DNA from: Xiphydria camelus
Lineage: Eukaryota > Arthropoda > Insecta > Hymenoptera > Xiphydriidae
Assembly (NCBI GenBank): GCA_963678675.1
Contig: OY783194.1
Location: 19,570,278 to 19,634,277 of the forward strand
Direction: 5' to 3'
Length of the DNA: 64,000 bases
In this document: piece by piece, positions 35,001 to 47,756 of the stretch
How positions within the stretch are numbered: the first letter of the stretch is position 1
Layout of the letters: every line of letters starts with the position of its first letter
Position numbers and translations under genes: made by a program
Notes under the pieces: model-generated
What the model was told of the DNA's origin: nothing
Seen by the model: only the letters and a program-made list of their open reading frames with translations
Databases searched by the model: none

Positions 35001-37159
35001 ATGAGACATTGCAGAGATATAGGCCTATTGCGTAGAGCCCATGCACACTATCACAAGTATGAATGTGTATTGTATGTATACGGAAAACAGCGCCGCCAAA
35101 CTGGGTTTCTTGGCGAAACTGGGGTGTAAATTCTCTATACGTATATGTGTAACACAAACAAAAGCTACGCTTGAGAGAGTACGCAACAGGCCTATAGTGA
35201 GAACAATTTTATGCGTTTATAAAATTTAATAAAAATATAGAGATGGGGATAACGTTTAATGTTTTACGGGATCAATATTTTATACTTTTTTCTATAATAA
35301 CCCAGAAAAACGTTTTTTCTTAGATGAATATAAAAAGGGTTATAGGTAATTCAGTTGTCATTTGATTTTTTCAAAAAAAGTTGAAACATGTCATCAGAGG
35401 CTTTTATTAATCTATACAGACGTATATTTATTATTCAGTTAAGGAAATTATATTGAAAATGAAGCATATAGAAATTTTCAAGATTATTATAACATCCACC
35501 AAAATCATAAATTTCTTTTTCTCATAAATTATCAATTTCGTTTCGGGATCTTAAGAGATGGATGAGGGATATGAAAACGCATGATAGGAATAAATCCTGC
35601 TGTTTGCTAGCACGTTTTCCACTAATAATAAAATCATTATACATCATTAAGATTGTAAAAACTAGTTCGATCACGGTAAATAAATTGTCTTTGGTGTCGT
35701 CTACCAATAATAACAATAAATAATCGTATGTGAAACAAAGTTGAGACTAAAGCCCACGAACTAATATTCAGAGCTTATTTATAAATCAGTAGAAATATTA
35801 TTTCACATGCAATCAACATATTTTTCATTGAATTAATAATATATTTATTATAACAGAAACAGAATATATGTTTGCTTAAATTGCAACTTTAGTAACACGT
35901 GTAGGTATCTATTATTCAAAATTAATTTAACTTATCTAGGTAATTATCAGGCCAAACAACTTTTAACAACAATCACTTCACGTCTGACGTTTCGGTTCCT
36001 CTTCGAACCCTCTTCAGAGACGTAGTTAAATTACTTTTAAATTACTACAGGCAACACATAAGTATTATCTTAAGAATCATCTGTTATTCAACTTAATAAC
36101 TTTATTTCATTAAACAATGCACATGATGCAATTAAAAAATTATTACATAACACGTGATGCGCAAGAACATTTTTCATGAAACCAATATTATATAATACTT
36201 ATAGGAAGCTAAAAGAAAGTACGAGATTTACCTATTACAAATTAGTAATTTTTTCTAAGAAATACATTCTCGGTACACTGTAAATCGTTTGAAGCTAAAA
36301 GAAAGTACGAGATGTACCTATTACAAGTTTGTAATTTTGTCTAAGAAATACATTCTCGGTACACTATAAATCGTTTGAGACAAAAATATTAATGTTACTT
36401 CTTCAACGTCGGTATACGTCGGGATATCTTATAAACAATAGAATAAAAATTCGTTTAAACCATCAACGTCGACATTTTTAGTTTATATAAAAGCTTAGAA
36501 ATATCGTATTGAGAGAAATTTCAAAATTGTAAAGCAACGCATTACATTACACTGTATCGAATACCATCATCAAGTAGGCGAATCGAATTTTATCATTTAA
36601 TCTTGTTAAGAAAAGAAATTATTATCAATTTTTTTTCGGAAACGTTTAGTATAGGTACTATTGCTAAAATTTTTAGTAAGCCCTCATTTAGAATTTGAGA
36701 GAAACTACAAGATCCGAAACAGCTGAACCAAGGTAGCGAATTTTTGAAAAAAAAAAAAAATAATGAACTTAAGTTCCATTGAAGTATGTATTCCATTCAG
36801 GCGTGCGCGCGCGTGTGTGCCTGTATGTGCGTGCGTGCGAGCGCGCATACATGTTGAGCGGTGAGGATAGAGAGAGAGAGAGAGTGAGAGAGCGAATCTT
36901 ACGATTGCTAATGTCGGAGCGAGGAGCAGTACGAATGATGCCTACGTTATCATTTTTGGCATGAAATTTATAGACCGTGACAACGAAAATTAGATATCCT
37001 GGATTTTAATTGCCCCTATTGGTTTTGCCGCACTTAAAGAGTCGCGGGATAAGGATGTCGAAAAATGCTGCCATAATTTTTAAGATACCGTGAGAAGGGA
37101 GGAGGGAGGAGAGGGAGTTGGCTAAATTTTTATGCTCACTAACTAGTATGTAATCATAG
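35001..37159. other. 2.2 kb without genes; includes an 86-bp tandem duplication
   Basis: GAAGCTAAAAGAAAGTACGA begins at 36205 and again at 36291, and the 86-bp unit ends at TAAATCGTTT near 36376. At 35979-36025 a phrase with GACGTTTCGGTTCCTCTTCG occurs, of a type I associate with insect interspersed repeats. From 36800 the sequence turns CG/TG-rich with a GAGAGA run, which may belong to the promoter candidate below. Confidence 0.55.
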
Positions 37160-37375
37160 TCTGGCATATAAAGCGATATACCGAAGCAGACTAGACTGTG
37201 CGCTAGTGGTAGTGCACTGCCAGACTCATAAGCTCACAAATACAGAGTTCAACTTGGAGTCGTCCATAATCATAGTTTGGAAAGAAAAAGTTAATCTCCA
37301 AGCGAGTTATTGGATCGTGTTTACATTGAAAGTTTCCTCGAATTTACGTTTACTGCTGTGCGTAGCGGAAACTAA
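37160..37375 (+). promoter_or_regulatory. candidate promoter and non-coding first exon
   Basis: GCATATAAAGCG at about 37165-37176 resembles a TATA box. It is preceded by GAGA runs (36868-36892), a GGGATAAGG GATA-type site and CCTATTGG. About 30 bp downstream begins a non-repetitive stretch that ends at ACTAA|GTAAAT (donor after 37375). It looks like an insect core promoter with a leader exon, but no coding exon downstream could be recognised. Confidence 0.3.
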
Positions 37376-37643
37376 GTAAATAAATTAGTAAGGGGATCTA
37401 AGCGGGATATCCTCGATAAAGAAGAACCTTCTAACAAATAGACTGTATCAGTTCTCGATGGAAATTCTTATCATCGATCCGTTGGTAGGTACATGATGCT
37501 ATACGTACAAATCGTATTTGTAGGTCATAGTTCTTCCATTTCTTTTTTTCGATTAATTCTTGGTAGTGGAAATTCTTGAAAATTAGGTTCACGGGGTATT
37601 TCCGTGTGCTGCTTTAAAGAAATAGTCACAGTGTATACAAAGA

Positions 37644-38622
37644 GTGTCATTTTAATCTCCCCAGGCTAATAGCTCGAAAAGTAGATTAAATAAAAAATCT
37701 ATTGTAAAGAAAAGTTTTATAGTTTTGAAGAGGAAAGATTATTGTAAAATCCGTCTGGACACAGATATCATCGCCTTCGAGAAATTTGCATGAACATCAT
37801 TTTTCGAAACGGAACTTGTTATTTTTATTCATACTGAGTTATAGAACTCATCAAAACGAATAAAAAAATATAAGGTAAAATGCCCATCTGTTGAACCGTC
37901 TATGAGTTATTCCCGCTCAAAGTATAAGTGTTGGTTAGGGTGGTGTCAGACACGGCTACTTTTGCTGCGCAGCAGATTAAAAAACTGCGCAACTTGCACT
38001 GCTGCAAGTGTGAACACCCATGCAACATGCAACTTTGCCGTTGTAGCCTGGTTGCGCGCGTGCAGTAATTTTAATCTGCTGCGCAGCAAAAGTAGCCGTG
38101 TCTGGCACCACCTTTACACTGCATGCGCGATTGTTCCCCGAAATTATTGTTAGTCGTGTGCAACGTAGTTTTCTCTTGTACTGACTGGATAAGAAGTGCT
38201 GCAGCTTTGTCAAGGGTAATTAAAATAATAATAACTGATACTGATTATTTTTTACTGATAAAATGAGTATAAAATATTATTATTTTAATCTTCGTCTACA
38301 TAGCTGCAGAATTTCTCATTTAATCAGTACAAGAGTAAACTACGTTTCAAGCGATCGACAATAAATCTGGAGAACAAAGTGGCATGCAGCATAACCAACA
38401 CTTATACTTTGAGCAGAAATACCTCACAGATGGTTTAACGGATGGGTATTTAATTTTATACTGTTTTCGTTTACCTTAACGAGCTTTACATCTTAGTAAA
38501 GAATATATCAAGTTTGACGCCAATAATCTTTTTTCCTCAAAGCTATAAAACTTTTGTATTAAAAAATGTATTGTAACTAATCTACTTTTCGAGATGTTAG
38601 CCTGGAGAAATTAAAATGACAC
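37644..38622. mobile_element. 1-kb palindromic foldback element
   Basis: GTGTCATTTTAATCTCC with AGGCTAATAGCTCGAAAAGT outside is mirrored at 38582-38622. The arms stay complementary inward (AAAGTATAAGTGTTGGTTA against its mirror at 38393-38411; CTCTTGTACTGA against TCAGTACAAGAG) to a centre near 38260. The left arm is longer because a MITE is inserted at 37938. Confidence 0.8.
37938..38113. mobile_element. MITE with TTA duplication inside the foldback
   Basis: The ends GGTGGTGTCAGACACGGCTA and its mirror are about 44 bp long, including CTGCGCAGCAGATTAAAA. TTA occurs at 37935-37937 and 38114-38116. The opposite arm of the host palindrome retains a single TTA at the corresponding place (GTTGGTTATGCTGC when read inverted), so insertion came after the palindrome formed. 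The TTA target suits a Harbinger derivative. Confidence 0.85.
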
Positions 38623-39702
38623 ACCCGTACGTATATGTATAACAAATAGAGCCGGACTCTCTAGCAAAGTAAATATCGATAATCGCTGACATTGAAAATA
38701 TTTTCCCTGCCCTTTGACACTTCCAAATAGGCTCAAGATATCGGAGTGAACTTCGTAGTCAAACAACAAGATGTGTACGGGTCATTTAACGATCGTAAAA
38801 ATATTGCCGCTTTAGAGACTTCGTCCCAGAAACTCACGTACATAAATTAAGATGAGACGATATCGAGCGTGATATACCGTTGAACGAATTCGAAAATTGA
38901 GCCTAGCCTACGAAACTTCTAATGGTTTCGACTCGTTATCGGCTATACGAGTACATATGCGATGTACCAGTCTTATTGAGAGACAACTGTAACGTTTTTT
39001 CTACGTCCGCATCAAAGTGTCCATACGCGACTCACATCTATTCTGATGTCAACTGAAAACTTCGTTAACAATATTTCCGGATATCATATTTTTAAAGAAA
39101 GAGGCACTCTCACTCGAGAAATGTATTATCTCATGCGCGAAATTTATGTGAATACGGTAAAAAATATAGTCAGGTTCGTTGGACATTTTTTGTTTTGCAT
39201 ATAAGGCTACATTTATAATGTAAAAACTCAGTTGTGTAATGCGAAAGAAGATTACGGTTCAAAAAATTCTGCTCCAATTTTATTTAGGCCTCCCTATCTC
39301 CAGCCGAACCGAAAATTGATTTTTCAAACAAATAAGCCAATGAGAATGCAGTTCGATATACTTGCAATAAACGCGTATAATTTAATATCTCATTGATCTC
39401 TACGATTAGACATTTTATTATAATATCTTCAGCTACAGCGTCTTATTTATATATTTCGAGCGTTTTGCTTTTATTGCTTATACTGATAGTTTGATATGGT
39501 ATACTTTTTGTTTGAGTCTGACAGGTATTATAATATCATTATACCTATATATAAAATTTTATTATGCTTCTTTATATTAATTTATTATTGAGTGCATTTC
39601 CAAATTCAAAATATTCTACTTGACTTTATAAAGAAGATACACATACATATATCGTTTGTGCTACCGCTACGAAGTTCCTTGTATATAGTACAATAGAACT
39701 TC

Positions 39703-39745
<43 letters not shown>

Positions 39746-42700
39746 AATTTCAATATAAGGATTAGGAGGGAAGGAGAGCTCAACGAGCCGCGTTATTAAT
39801 TTGTACACTTTTAAAGTATCACGCATATATTTTAGAAAAGGTACAAAAATGTTTACGATTGCCGCTCGAGTTTTCAGTACAAACATCCAATTGTCTCGAT
39901 CCCCGCCTCGTTTGACTTGCCATTGTTAAACGTCAGGCGCGTTAAAAGCTACGTAACAATCGACACGATCGTATCGAGCATGCAATTTTCATTAACTCAA
40001 TGTCAGTTTTAAAGGATGCACATTGAAAATAAAATTTTGGGAGATATTTTGGAAGCGAAGATGATACTTTGAATTTGGCATGATTGCTAAACAAAGGGAA
40101 CATAAAATTGTTATCGTCGAGAAACACCCTCGTAGCACAAATCCCACTTCAACGGAAGATTAATTTTACGAAGAAGCGGGGACGTTGGATCAATCTACCG
40201 AATGTCCGGTCAAATAGAGGGGAACTAGTAATCGTTTCAATGATACGAACGTCGATGCTAAATAATATACGGTGGTGTGCGTAATAATTGGTCGAGTCAC
40301 TGTGGAAGCGACGCAACTTTGGCAAGTTGAAACAGCGTGAAACTAACGCTATGGTGGATCTTTTCTTATATGTTTGAAGGTACTTAAAAATCATATTTTC
40401 GGGAGCTCTTTCTTTTCATTTCCTCACTATAAGAGCCATCTTTGGTGAACACAATTGTATCTTCGGATTTCATTGAAAAACACGTCGAATACTTGAGACG
40501 TGTGGATTTAATTCGAATTCTCACATCACCTGTATTTTGATTACCATTAACAGTTCAAAGAAGTAGTACCTATTATTCAATCGCTATGTTTTGGACGATT
40601 GATAAAGCTCGTAATTCACGACGATATCGCGAAAGAATTGCATTTTACGTTTATGATCCAGCGATAAGGAAGAGACTCTATACGGTCCAAGGATACATCT
40701 GCCGGATCTCTCTCGCGGGGAGATTTATCTTTTAACGGGGAACGCGAGATGAAGACGGTGGGATTTATTTCTCAACAACTTTTTCATTTAACGTATCACG
40801 GAGTATCGTCAAAGATCAACTGGAAGCGATTGGTGGAAGCAGAAAGGGTGTTCGCGTGATCGGAGCCGAGATATTCGTATTCTGACTCGCTTATTATATC
40901 AACGAACATATATAGGCTTTGTCCAACTTACTTGCCGAGGTGGAGACTAGAAGAAATAGAAAACAGACGAAGAGACCCGCGGACATAATCCGGGGTGGAT
41001 GTTCCATGGTGACTGGCTATCAACGTCGCACTCGCACTCGAATATCGACAATCACCGGAATACCACAGCGTATTGCTTTTCTTCGTCCGTGCTTATATGC
41101 TCTCGTGTCCCCTCTCTGAACGCTATTTATCGTCCATCCCCCCGTACTAATGCGGATAGATGTATGTATAGGTACACTCGTGACGCGATGGACATACGCG
41201 TATACTATTGCATTTTTACGCATAAGTAGGTAAGTATACGTGGATGTAGATGTGAGATAGTTCGTCATTTCCGTCCAGCGGAGAAGATAAGAAGGAAGTG
41301 GAAGAATAAGAAGAGAGGGAAAAGGCGACGAAACGACAATGATGTGAACGAGACGTTAACGCGCTTCTCTTAGGTACATACCCGTATACCGCTATCACTT
41401 TTTTAAGCACCTTTCAACCACAGTCTTACAAGATAAATCTTAAAATGTATCATTTGCCTGTTTTCTTACTTTTCGCGTACAGAGTTCTGATGTCATTAGG
41501 TGAAGGAATGTGAAGCAATTAGTAGATTAGCTTTACGAATTTAAGATTTGTAATCTTCAAATATTCGAAATATCTTTGTATGTTATTATTTATTTCTTTT
41601 AACTTCCAAGGATTTGTTATGATTTTCTACCTGGATCCGGAATTAGTGATTCCAAAAAGTACACATTTTTTTAACAGAAATCGAAAGATTATTTGTATTT
41701 TCATCCACCTTATTGGTTACGTCATTTTCTTTTCTACTATTTCAATTTTAGACTCGAAATCAGTGAATCAAAAATCCATTAGAGGTAAAAACAAAATGAA
41801 AAAAATACTCAATTAATACATGTTACGCTCAACAGGTATGTTATATATTTCACCACTCATTTATGTAATTCGCAGAGAATATAATTAATCGTAAAGAATT
41901 CTTTGTGAAGTGAAACAGCCCTAAAAGGATTAATTTCGATTATTTGTGTTATCTGAACTGCAATGAAGCAGTACTGTTTTAATGCAGTTATTATAGGTAT
42001 ATAAGCCTCAAAGAAGAAATATACTAAAAATTACATGTATATTATATATAACAATCAAGAGCAAACCGTATTACGTAAAGTATGCGTATGAATGTATCGC
42101 ATAATGTTATCATATGGCATGGAAAATGTCAAAAGGCCGTAACCCACAGAATATAGTTTGCAAAAGAAGTATCATAGTCTAAAAATGACGAGTAACCGCC
42201 TCTTATAATGGTAATTCTATATATAAGTAATAGGTATAACTTATAATTATAGTATAATGTTAGATTTTGGTAACCGAAAATAATATATTATATTATAGTG
42301 ATTGTTTTACACGATATTATATCATTACATGTAAAGATACATAGAAGTTACATTACCATGTTGCTTTTATGCAATATTACACTGTTACATTCAGTTATAT
42401 TATCACGTTACTTTCATACAATATTACACCAATTAAATCCATAAATTGTACAAGAGAGTTGCATGCTTAACAGTTTTACTTTAATATAAGGGCAAATATA
42501 TTGGATAAAAATTTATTTTACAGCCACGTGGTGATGTAATTAATTTAAGGTATCACATTTCATCGTACATTTAACTTTTGATTTGTCACTTTCTATTTTA
42601 CCATACTAATGACTAGCTAAAAGTCACGTTATATTTTAAATAATATCGTGTTGAGTATTTTTAATTCCTACACCAAACTTGCAAACAATTTGTATAAGAG

Positions 42701-43637
42701 TTGGTTGATCATTTGGTCAAAGTGCACGAGCATTTCCAATTTTGAAACAGTTTCTCCTAGAAATCACAATTTCGAACTTTGGTGGGATATGAACACAGGG
42801 TACATTTTTTTTACATATTTCTATGTTTCCATAACGACATTTAAAAAATGCTATCTTACATTTAGGAATCTTTCAATTGGATCGTGTTTTGCAACAGGAA
42901 TCCAACCCACAAACTATTAAAATTTAAGTTAGTCGCATTTTTAAGTCAGTAACATACCTTGCCACCACCTATTCATTATCAGTATAACTAAAGCTTACCT
43001 CAATTTGAATATATTTTCCACATGTGACGTTATTGGTTATTATAGAAAACAACAAAAAATAAATAAAACAGATATTTTCTTGGATCAGCATCAGTGTTGG
43101 TTGAATTCCTTTTGCATAACACGATCCAATTGGCGTTTCAATTTCAATACATATTATACATAGCTATTCTCCTAGGGAATGTAATAACACATATTGAAAT
43201 AATGTAATCCAAACGTATTCGTGTATATCGCAATATTATATTACAATATTATGCTGCTGAGGCGAAAATGATAACTTACACTCAAATTTTTCGTAATACT
43301 CTAGTAGTATAACTTGTTACATTTTGTTCAGTAGCAGAAGTATAACATTGATGTAACAATATTTTGTGGGAAGCGCTGAAAATAGTACATTAAAAGCCAA
43401 AAGAGCGTATAACTTTTCTTACGCTATTCGTCTGAAGCATCATTAATTAATATGCGTAGATAAGCAAAATTCCCTTATTTGAAGTTTAGTAGTAAAAGAG
43501 CATATCGCCGTTCCGGGCAAACAACGACACAAATGTAAGCAGTAGATTGTAGCAGTTACGTCTTTGTTCTACCGGAACAGCAATATGTACTGATGGATAG
43601 GCCAGTTTAGTTTTCAACGATTATTGATTAGATATTA
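38623..43637. other. 5 kb without recognised genes or clear transposons
   Basis: An (AG)n microsatellite lies at 39704-39741. A short inverted pair (CAATTGGATCGTGTT at about 42875; mirror at about 43119) brackets 250 bp. The 39.9-41.4 kb part has higher G+C and few repeats, and is the most unique-looking sequence in the window after the apolipophorin exons. I find no reading frame there that resembles a protein. Confidence 0.45.
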
Positions 43638-43641
43638 TATA

Positions 43642-43755
43642 CAGGACGGGCCGACCTAGAGGTTCGTACTAATTTACTCATACTCATTGTTCGACAGAAT
43701 AATTATTGGCGAATTCAGCTACATTCAGTATTAACCTCTGGGGTGGCCCGTCCTG
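43642..43755. mobile_element. short MITE with CAGGACGGGCC ends
   Basis: CAGGACGGGCCGACCTAGAG is mirrored by AACCTCTGGGGTGGCCCG then TCCTG. TATA borders both sides (43638-43641 and 43756-43759). The 114-bp element has no coding sequence. The terminus and TATA flanks resemble those of FB-C. Confidence 0.75.
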
Positions 43756-44383
43756 TATAAATTCGCAGATAAATGCTAAAAGAAAGTAAGTGTGGCGGAT
43801 GCATGCTTTTAGCATTAATTACTATAAAATACGAAGATTGACTGTATTGAGTACGTCGAACATGCTATATAAATGGTGCGTACCGTTTCACATATACATT
43901 TTTTTTTCTACCAGGTAAGAACAATATGTGGCCTAATGCGACTAATAACGAGCTACCACTCTCATTTCCCCCTATGATAGATGCATATCTTTTTGCAGAC
44001 GATTCAGCCGTCCTCAGCCATACTCGGCTGAGGTAGGCCGAGGGTCGTTGCACCGCTCATAAAGAGGAGATGGATCAAACGCAAAGAGAAACTGAACGGG
44101 GGCTACCCGCGGTGGCCGCAAATACGCATTGTATATTGCATACATCAATCTGGTGGTATATAATCACTCTAAAATAATATGATATGACAGAATGCTAATA
44201 AATAAATGAGTAATTGACAAATTTTATTCGCTCTGTAGATTACTTGATATGAAATAAAAGCAGTACAAATTTCAATAGTAGTTGTATCTTGATGCTTGAG
44301 GTTTCAGTCTCCTATCTCGAGTATCCTGACGTCAGAGGTTCAAATCCCCCAATAGTCAATAATGATACAGAGGCTGATCTATA

Positions 44384-44956
44384 CAGGGTGTTCGGAAAAA
44401 ACACCGACATAGAAATAGGGGTGATAGGTTACGTCATTACAAGTATTTTGATATAAGGGACCTATACCCGCAAGCGCCCCCTTCTGGAGATATCAACTTT
44501 TCAAGTTTATAACGACCGAGGTTGATCAAAGTAGAATAATATTGAGTTTTTTGTCTACCTGTACAATTGTCAAAACAAATGAAAACTCCTTGTATCCGCA
44601 TCATCTTCGAAAAGTACAAGGACTTGAGCCAAGCGGTTATCCTTTCCGCAAGCAGTTTGCGCAGTGGCACATCTATCCAGAATCGTTTCCGATGTTGCAT
44701 GGACATGGGTGGCCGTCATTTTGAGCATTTGCTGTAGTACATTGTTTTTGTATCTCGTAAAATTAAATATTCGTTACCATCTTGTGATACGTTTCTTATT
44801 ATTCTACTTTGATCAACCTCGGTCGTTATAAGCTTGAAAAGTTGATATCTCCAGAAGGGGGTACGCTTGCGGGTATAGGTCCCTTATATCAAAATACTTG
44901 TAATGACGTAACCTATCACCCCTATTTCTGTGTCGGTGTTTTTTCCGAACACCCTG
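44384..44956. mobile_element. foldback family FB-C
   Basis: CAGGGTGTTCGGAAAAAACA begins the element and its mirror ends it. The arms of about 160 bp are nearly identical (GATATCAACTTTTCAAG, TTGATCAAAGTAGAATAAT), with a 230-bp centre. TATA occurs at 44380-44383 and 44957-44960. Reading frames in the arms are mirror images with no family resemblance. Confidence 0.8.
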
Positions 44957-45295
44957 TATAGGGTTTCCATATCTTTCGATGTTTCGGTAACGTATCATTT
45001 TTTTGGACAGTTGTTCAGAAGTTTAAAGTTTCTATCGCATCATACTATACCTACTTATATTATTGAATAAGAGCATACCATATGAGGACAAAGATAGATA
45101 AAGATGCGAGGATAGATAAAGATACATAAATGTTGTTATATCTGTAAATGGATTTATGTATTACTGTGATATAATTAGAACATATCATACGTCATACCGT
45201 TGTTAACATTATTCAGTATCCGGTCTTTATAAAAACGTAACATCATAATATAAGGTATACATAATAATGTACTTATAGAATACATACATATATGC

Positions 45296-45490
45296 AGGGT
45301 GTTCACGCCCAGGCTTCGAGAGCAGGTGGAGCCTATTTTAAATTTGCTACATACATACTCGTAACCCAATAGCAGCTCCATTTGTCTCCCATACTATCAC
45401 TACGGCTCATCTATTAATTGGAGACCAAACTGCATAGATCTCGAGACGTCGATATTATCGACGTCCAACCGAGCAATGCAACTTGGAAAT
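45296..45490. mobile_element. half-copy of foldback family FB-B
   Basis: CAGGGTGTTCACGCCCAGGC, then TATTAATTGGAGACC, GATCTCGAGACGTCGATA and TATCGACGTCCAA align with the inverted right half of the copy at 20.1-21.1 kb. The other half is missing. Confidence 0.7.
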
Positions 45491-45629
45491 GATGCGCTTC
45501 AAAGATTCGAGATAACAGAAATCATATCCTGTTCAGTAAAGTTCAGTTCATTAAAGTGAAAATACGTATCTGATGCTAAATTAACGACTGACTTCATCTA
45601 GTCCCGCAGAACAAGGGGATATAAATTAA

Positions 45630-45840
45630 CACGTTCGCTGCATATCACACGGCTCCCGCGTGAGGTGGCTGTGTCTCCTGAGCGGATCACGCGGCTCCCG
45701 CGGTACGCCAACATAGTTTTATGCAAATTTCAAGATTTTAGTACGGTGGTTAACTCACAATCAGTGATCTTGATACGCAGGGAACGTGTTCGTGGCATAG
45801 CCACCTTCACGCGGGAGCCGCGTGAGACGCAGCGAACGTG
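45630..45840. mobile_element. TTAA-flanked MITE, G+C-rich
   Basis: The element begins CACGTTCGCTGC and ends GCAGCGAACGTG, with ACGCGGCTCCCGCG-type inverted matches inside and TTAA at 45626-45629 and 45841-45844. It is 211 bp. The TTAA target points to piggyBac or another TTAA-specific transposase. Confidence 0.8.
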
Positions 45841-46028
45841 TTAATAGGGAATATGCAAAAAATTGTATCATGCATGAAACACAGCAGACATAATAGTTAA
45901 AGTTATTCAAAACACAGTACCAATAGTAAAAACTTGATAAAAAAAACTTCTACCCCAAAAATATTACTTTAAAAGTAGCATGGTCACGCCTCCCGAGTGA
46001 AACGCCGCGTTATGGGCGGCACTGGTAT

Positions 46029-46827
46029 CGTGACGTCACTAGATAGTACGGTTCGCCTGCGCGCCTTCTAGTACAGTAGACGGACCGAGAAAATCAACTT
46101 TGTTGTCCACTTTTCTTTACAAGTGTCTGAGTTTTTGTTTCTGATGATTGCAATATTTCATTATCTTTAAAAAAAAAACAAAAATCATCGAAAAATATCA
46201 ATTTTTAGTGAAGTTAGAGGCATTTGTCTACAAGAACGCGCGGGCGCTACACGGCGCGTATTTATGTACAAAATGCGATATCTCGAGAACTATTCATCGT
46301 AACAAAATGAGATAAAAACCAATCGTTTCATCTTGAAATTCTCTACATTTTTTCCTCAGTATGTCTCGATAACTTCTCAATAGTTTTCGAGATATTTAAC
46401 CCCAAATAGCTAACCTTCCTTTATATTACAGGAAGGTTAGCTATCTAGGGTTCAATACCTCGAAAACTATTGAGAAGTTATCGAGACATACTGTGGAAAA
46501 AATTTAGAGAATTTCAAGATGAAACGATTGGTTTTTATCTCATTTTGTTATGATTAATAGTTCTCGAGATATCGCATTTTGTACATAAATACGCGCCTTT
46601 TTTAGCGCCCGCGCGCCCTTGTAAACAAATGCCTCTAACTTCATTAAAAATTGATATTTTTCGATGACTTTTGTTTTGTTTTAAAGGTAATGAAATATTG
46701 CAATCATCAGAAACAAAAACTCGGACACTCTTGTAGAGAAAAGTGGAAAACAAAGTTGATTTTCTCGGCCCATCTACTGTGTACTAGAAGGCGCGCAGGC
46801 GAACCGTTACTACCTAGTGACGTCACG
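46029..46827. mobile_element. hairpin element with 390-bp arms and 10-bp loop
   Basis: The arms run from GTGACGTCAC at both outside ends to TAACCTTCCT/AGGAAGGTTA around a loop at 46421-46430. Between them the inverted match is close to perfect (GAGGCATTTGT, GGTTTTTATCTCATTTTGTT). Weaker similarity continues outside to about 45987 and 46848. Transcription through it would give a long double-stranded RNA. Confidence 0.8.
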
Positions 46828-46848
46828 GCGTGGCGTGCCGCTCGACCG

Positions 46849-47756
46849 GCTGTTTCAAGTGGGCGGAATTTATCGCAAACTTTATTAATATTTTACGGCT
46901 TAATTTCGCGTTAGAAAAAAAAATTTTAAACACGTCCCAACTTTTTTTTACGTGTTCAATCCATTTATGATGTAAAAAAAATATGTGCATATTGCCTATT
47001 CTAGATACTCTCATACGTAGCGTGGTGACATAGCAAGTGGACTGAACCTATTTGAGATACTTTAAGAAAAAAGCATTCACAACACTTTACTTCCGGGGTG
47101 ACAAAAATGGACGTTTTTACGGAGTAGAGTATCTAGAATTACTTCGTATCCCCCCCTTCTATAGGACTAGAAAAAGTTACTCCTTAACTTGGCATCAAAT
47201 ACGTAATTTTACTTTACTGAACTGAACTTCATGGAATACGTTATGATTTTCGGTTATTTTGATTCACTGAAGCGCGTTGCTTAAAGATTGTATTTTGCTC
47301 GGTAACCAGCCACTATTGATTCACGTATACAACAAATTCGAAATAGACTTAACACTCTTATTGATGTTCATGTTATATAATATAGCTGGCTGTTCTAGCA
47401 AAAAAAATTTTGTTTGAAAATATCTGAAATTTATGAAAAAGAAAATGCGTTTGAAGTTTTTCTGCTATTCTTTGAAGTAATGAAGACACTTTCAGACGAA
47501 AGGTTCGAACTTTTTATGAAAATCTCTGATTATTTCCACCTAAGGAATTGATATTTTTAAATTTTCGATAAAACTAAATTTTTCTAATAATATATGAATT
47601 TTTATAATTTTTTTATGAATTCTAGGAAAAATTAAGAACTATGCTAAAATCTCATTCATTTCTTAAAGATTTTCTTAACATAAAATTTCACCTATTAATT
47701 AGAATTTCTTTTACCAAGGAGAGAAGGTCAGACAATCGACCTACTGGAAATATTAG
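46849..47756. other. 0.9 kb without recognised features
   Basis: AT-rich sequence; no coding frame, RNA or clear repeat supported. Confidence 0.4.

Noticed and set aside
39626..39886. Frame containing a poly-Ser/Leu run
   Set aside because: It is a translation of the AG/CT microsatellite at 39704-39741; the same applies to the frame over 32227-32274.
44318..44345. Box-B-like AGGTTCAAATCCCCC near a foldback
   Set aside because: No convincing box A or cloverleaf upstream; a single motif is not enough to call a tRNA.
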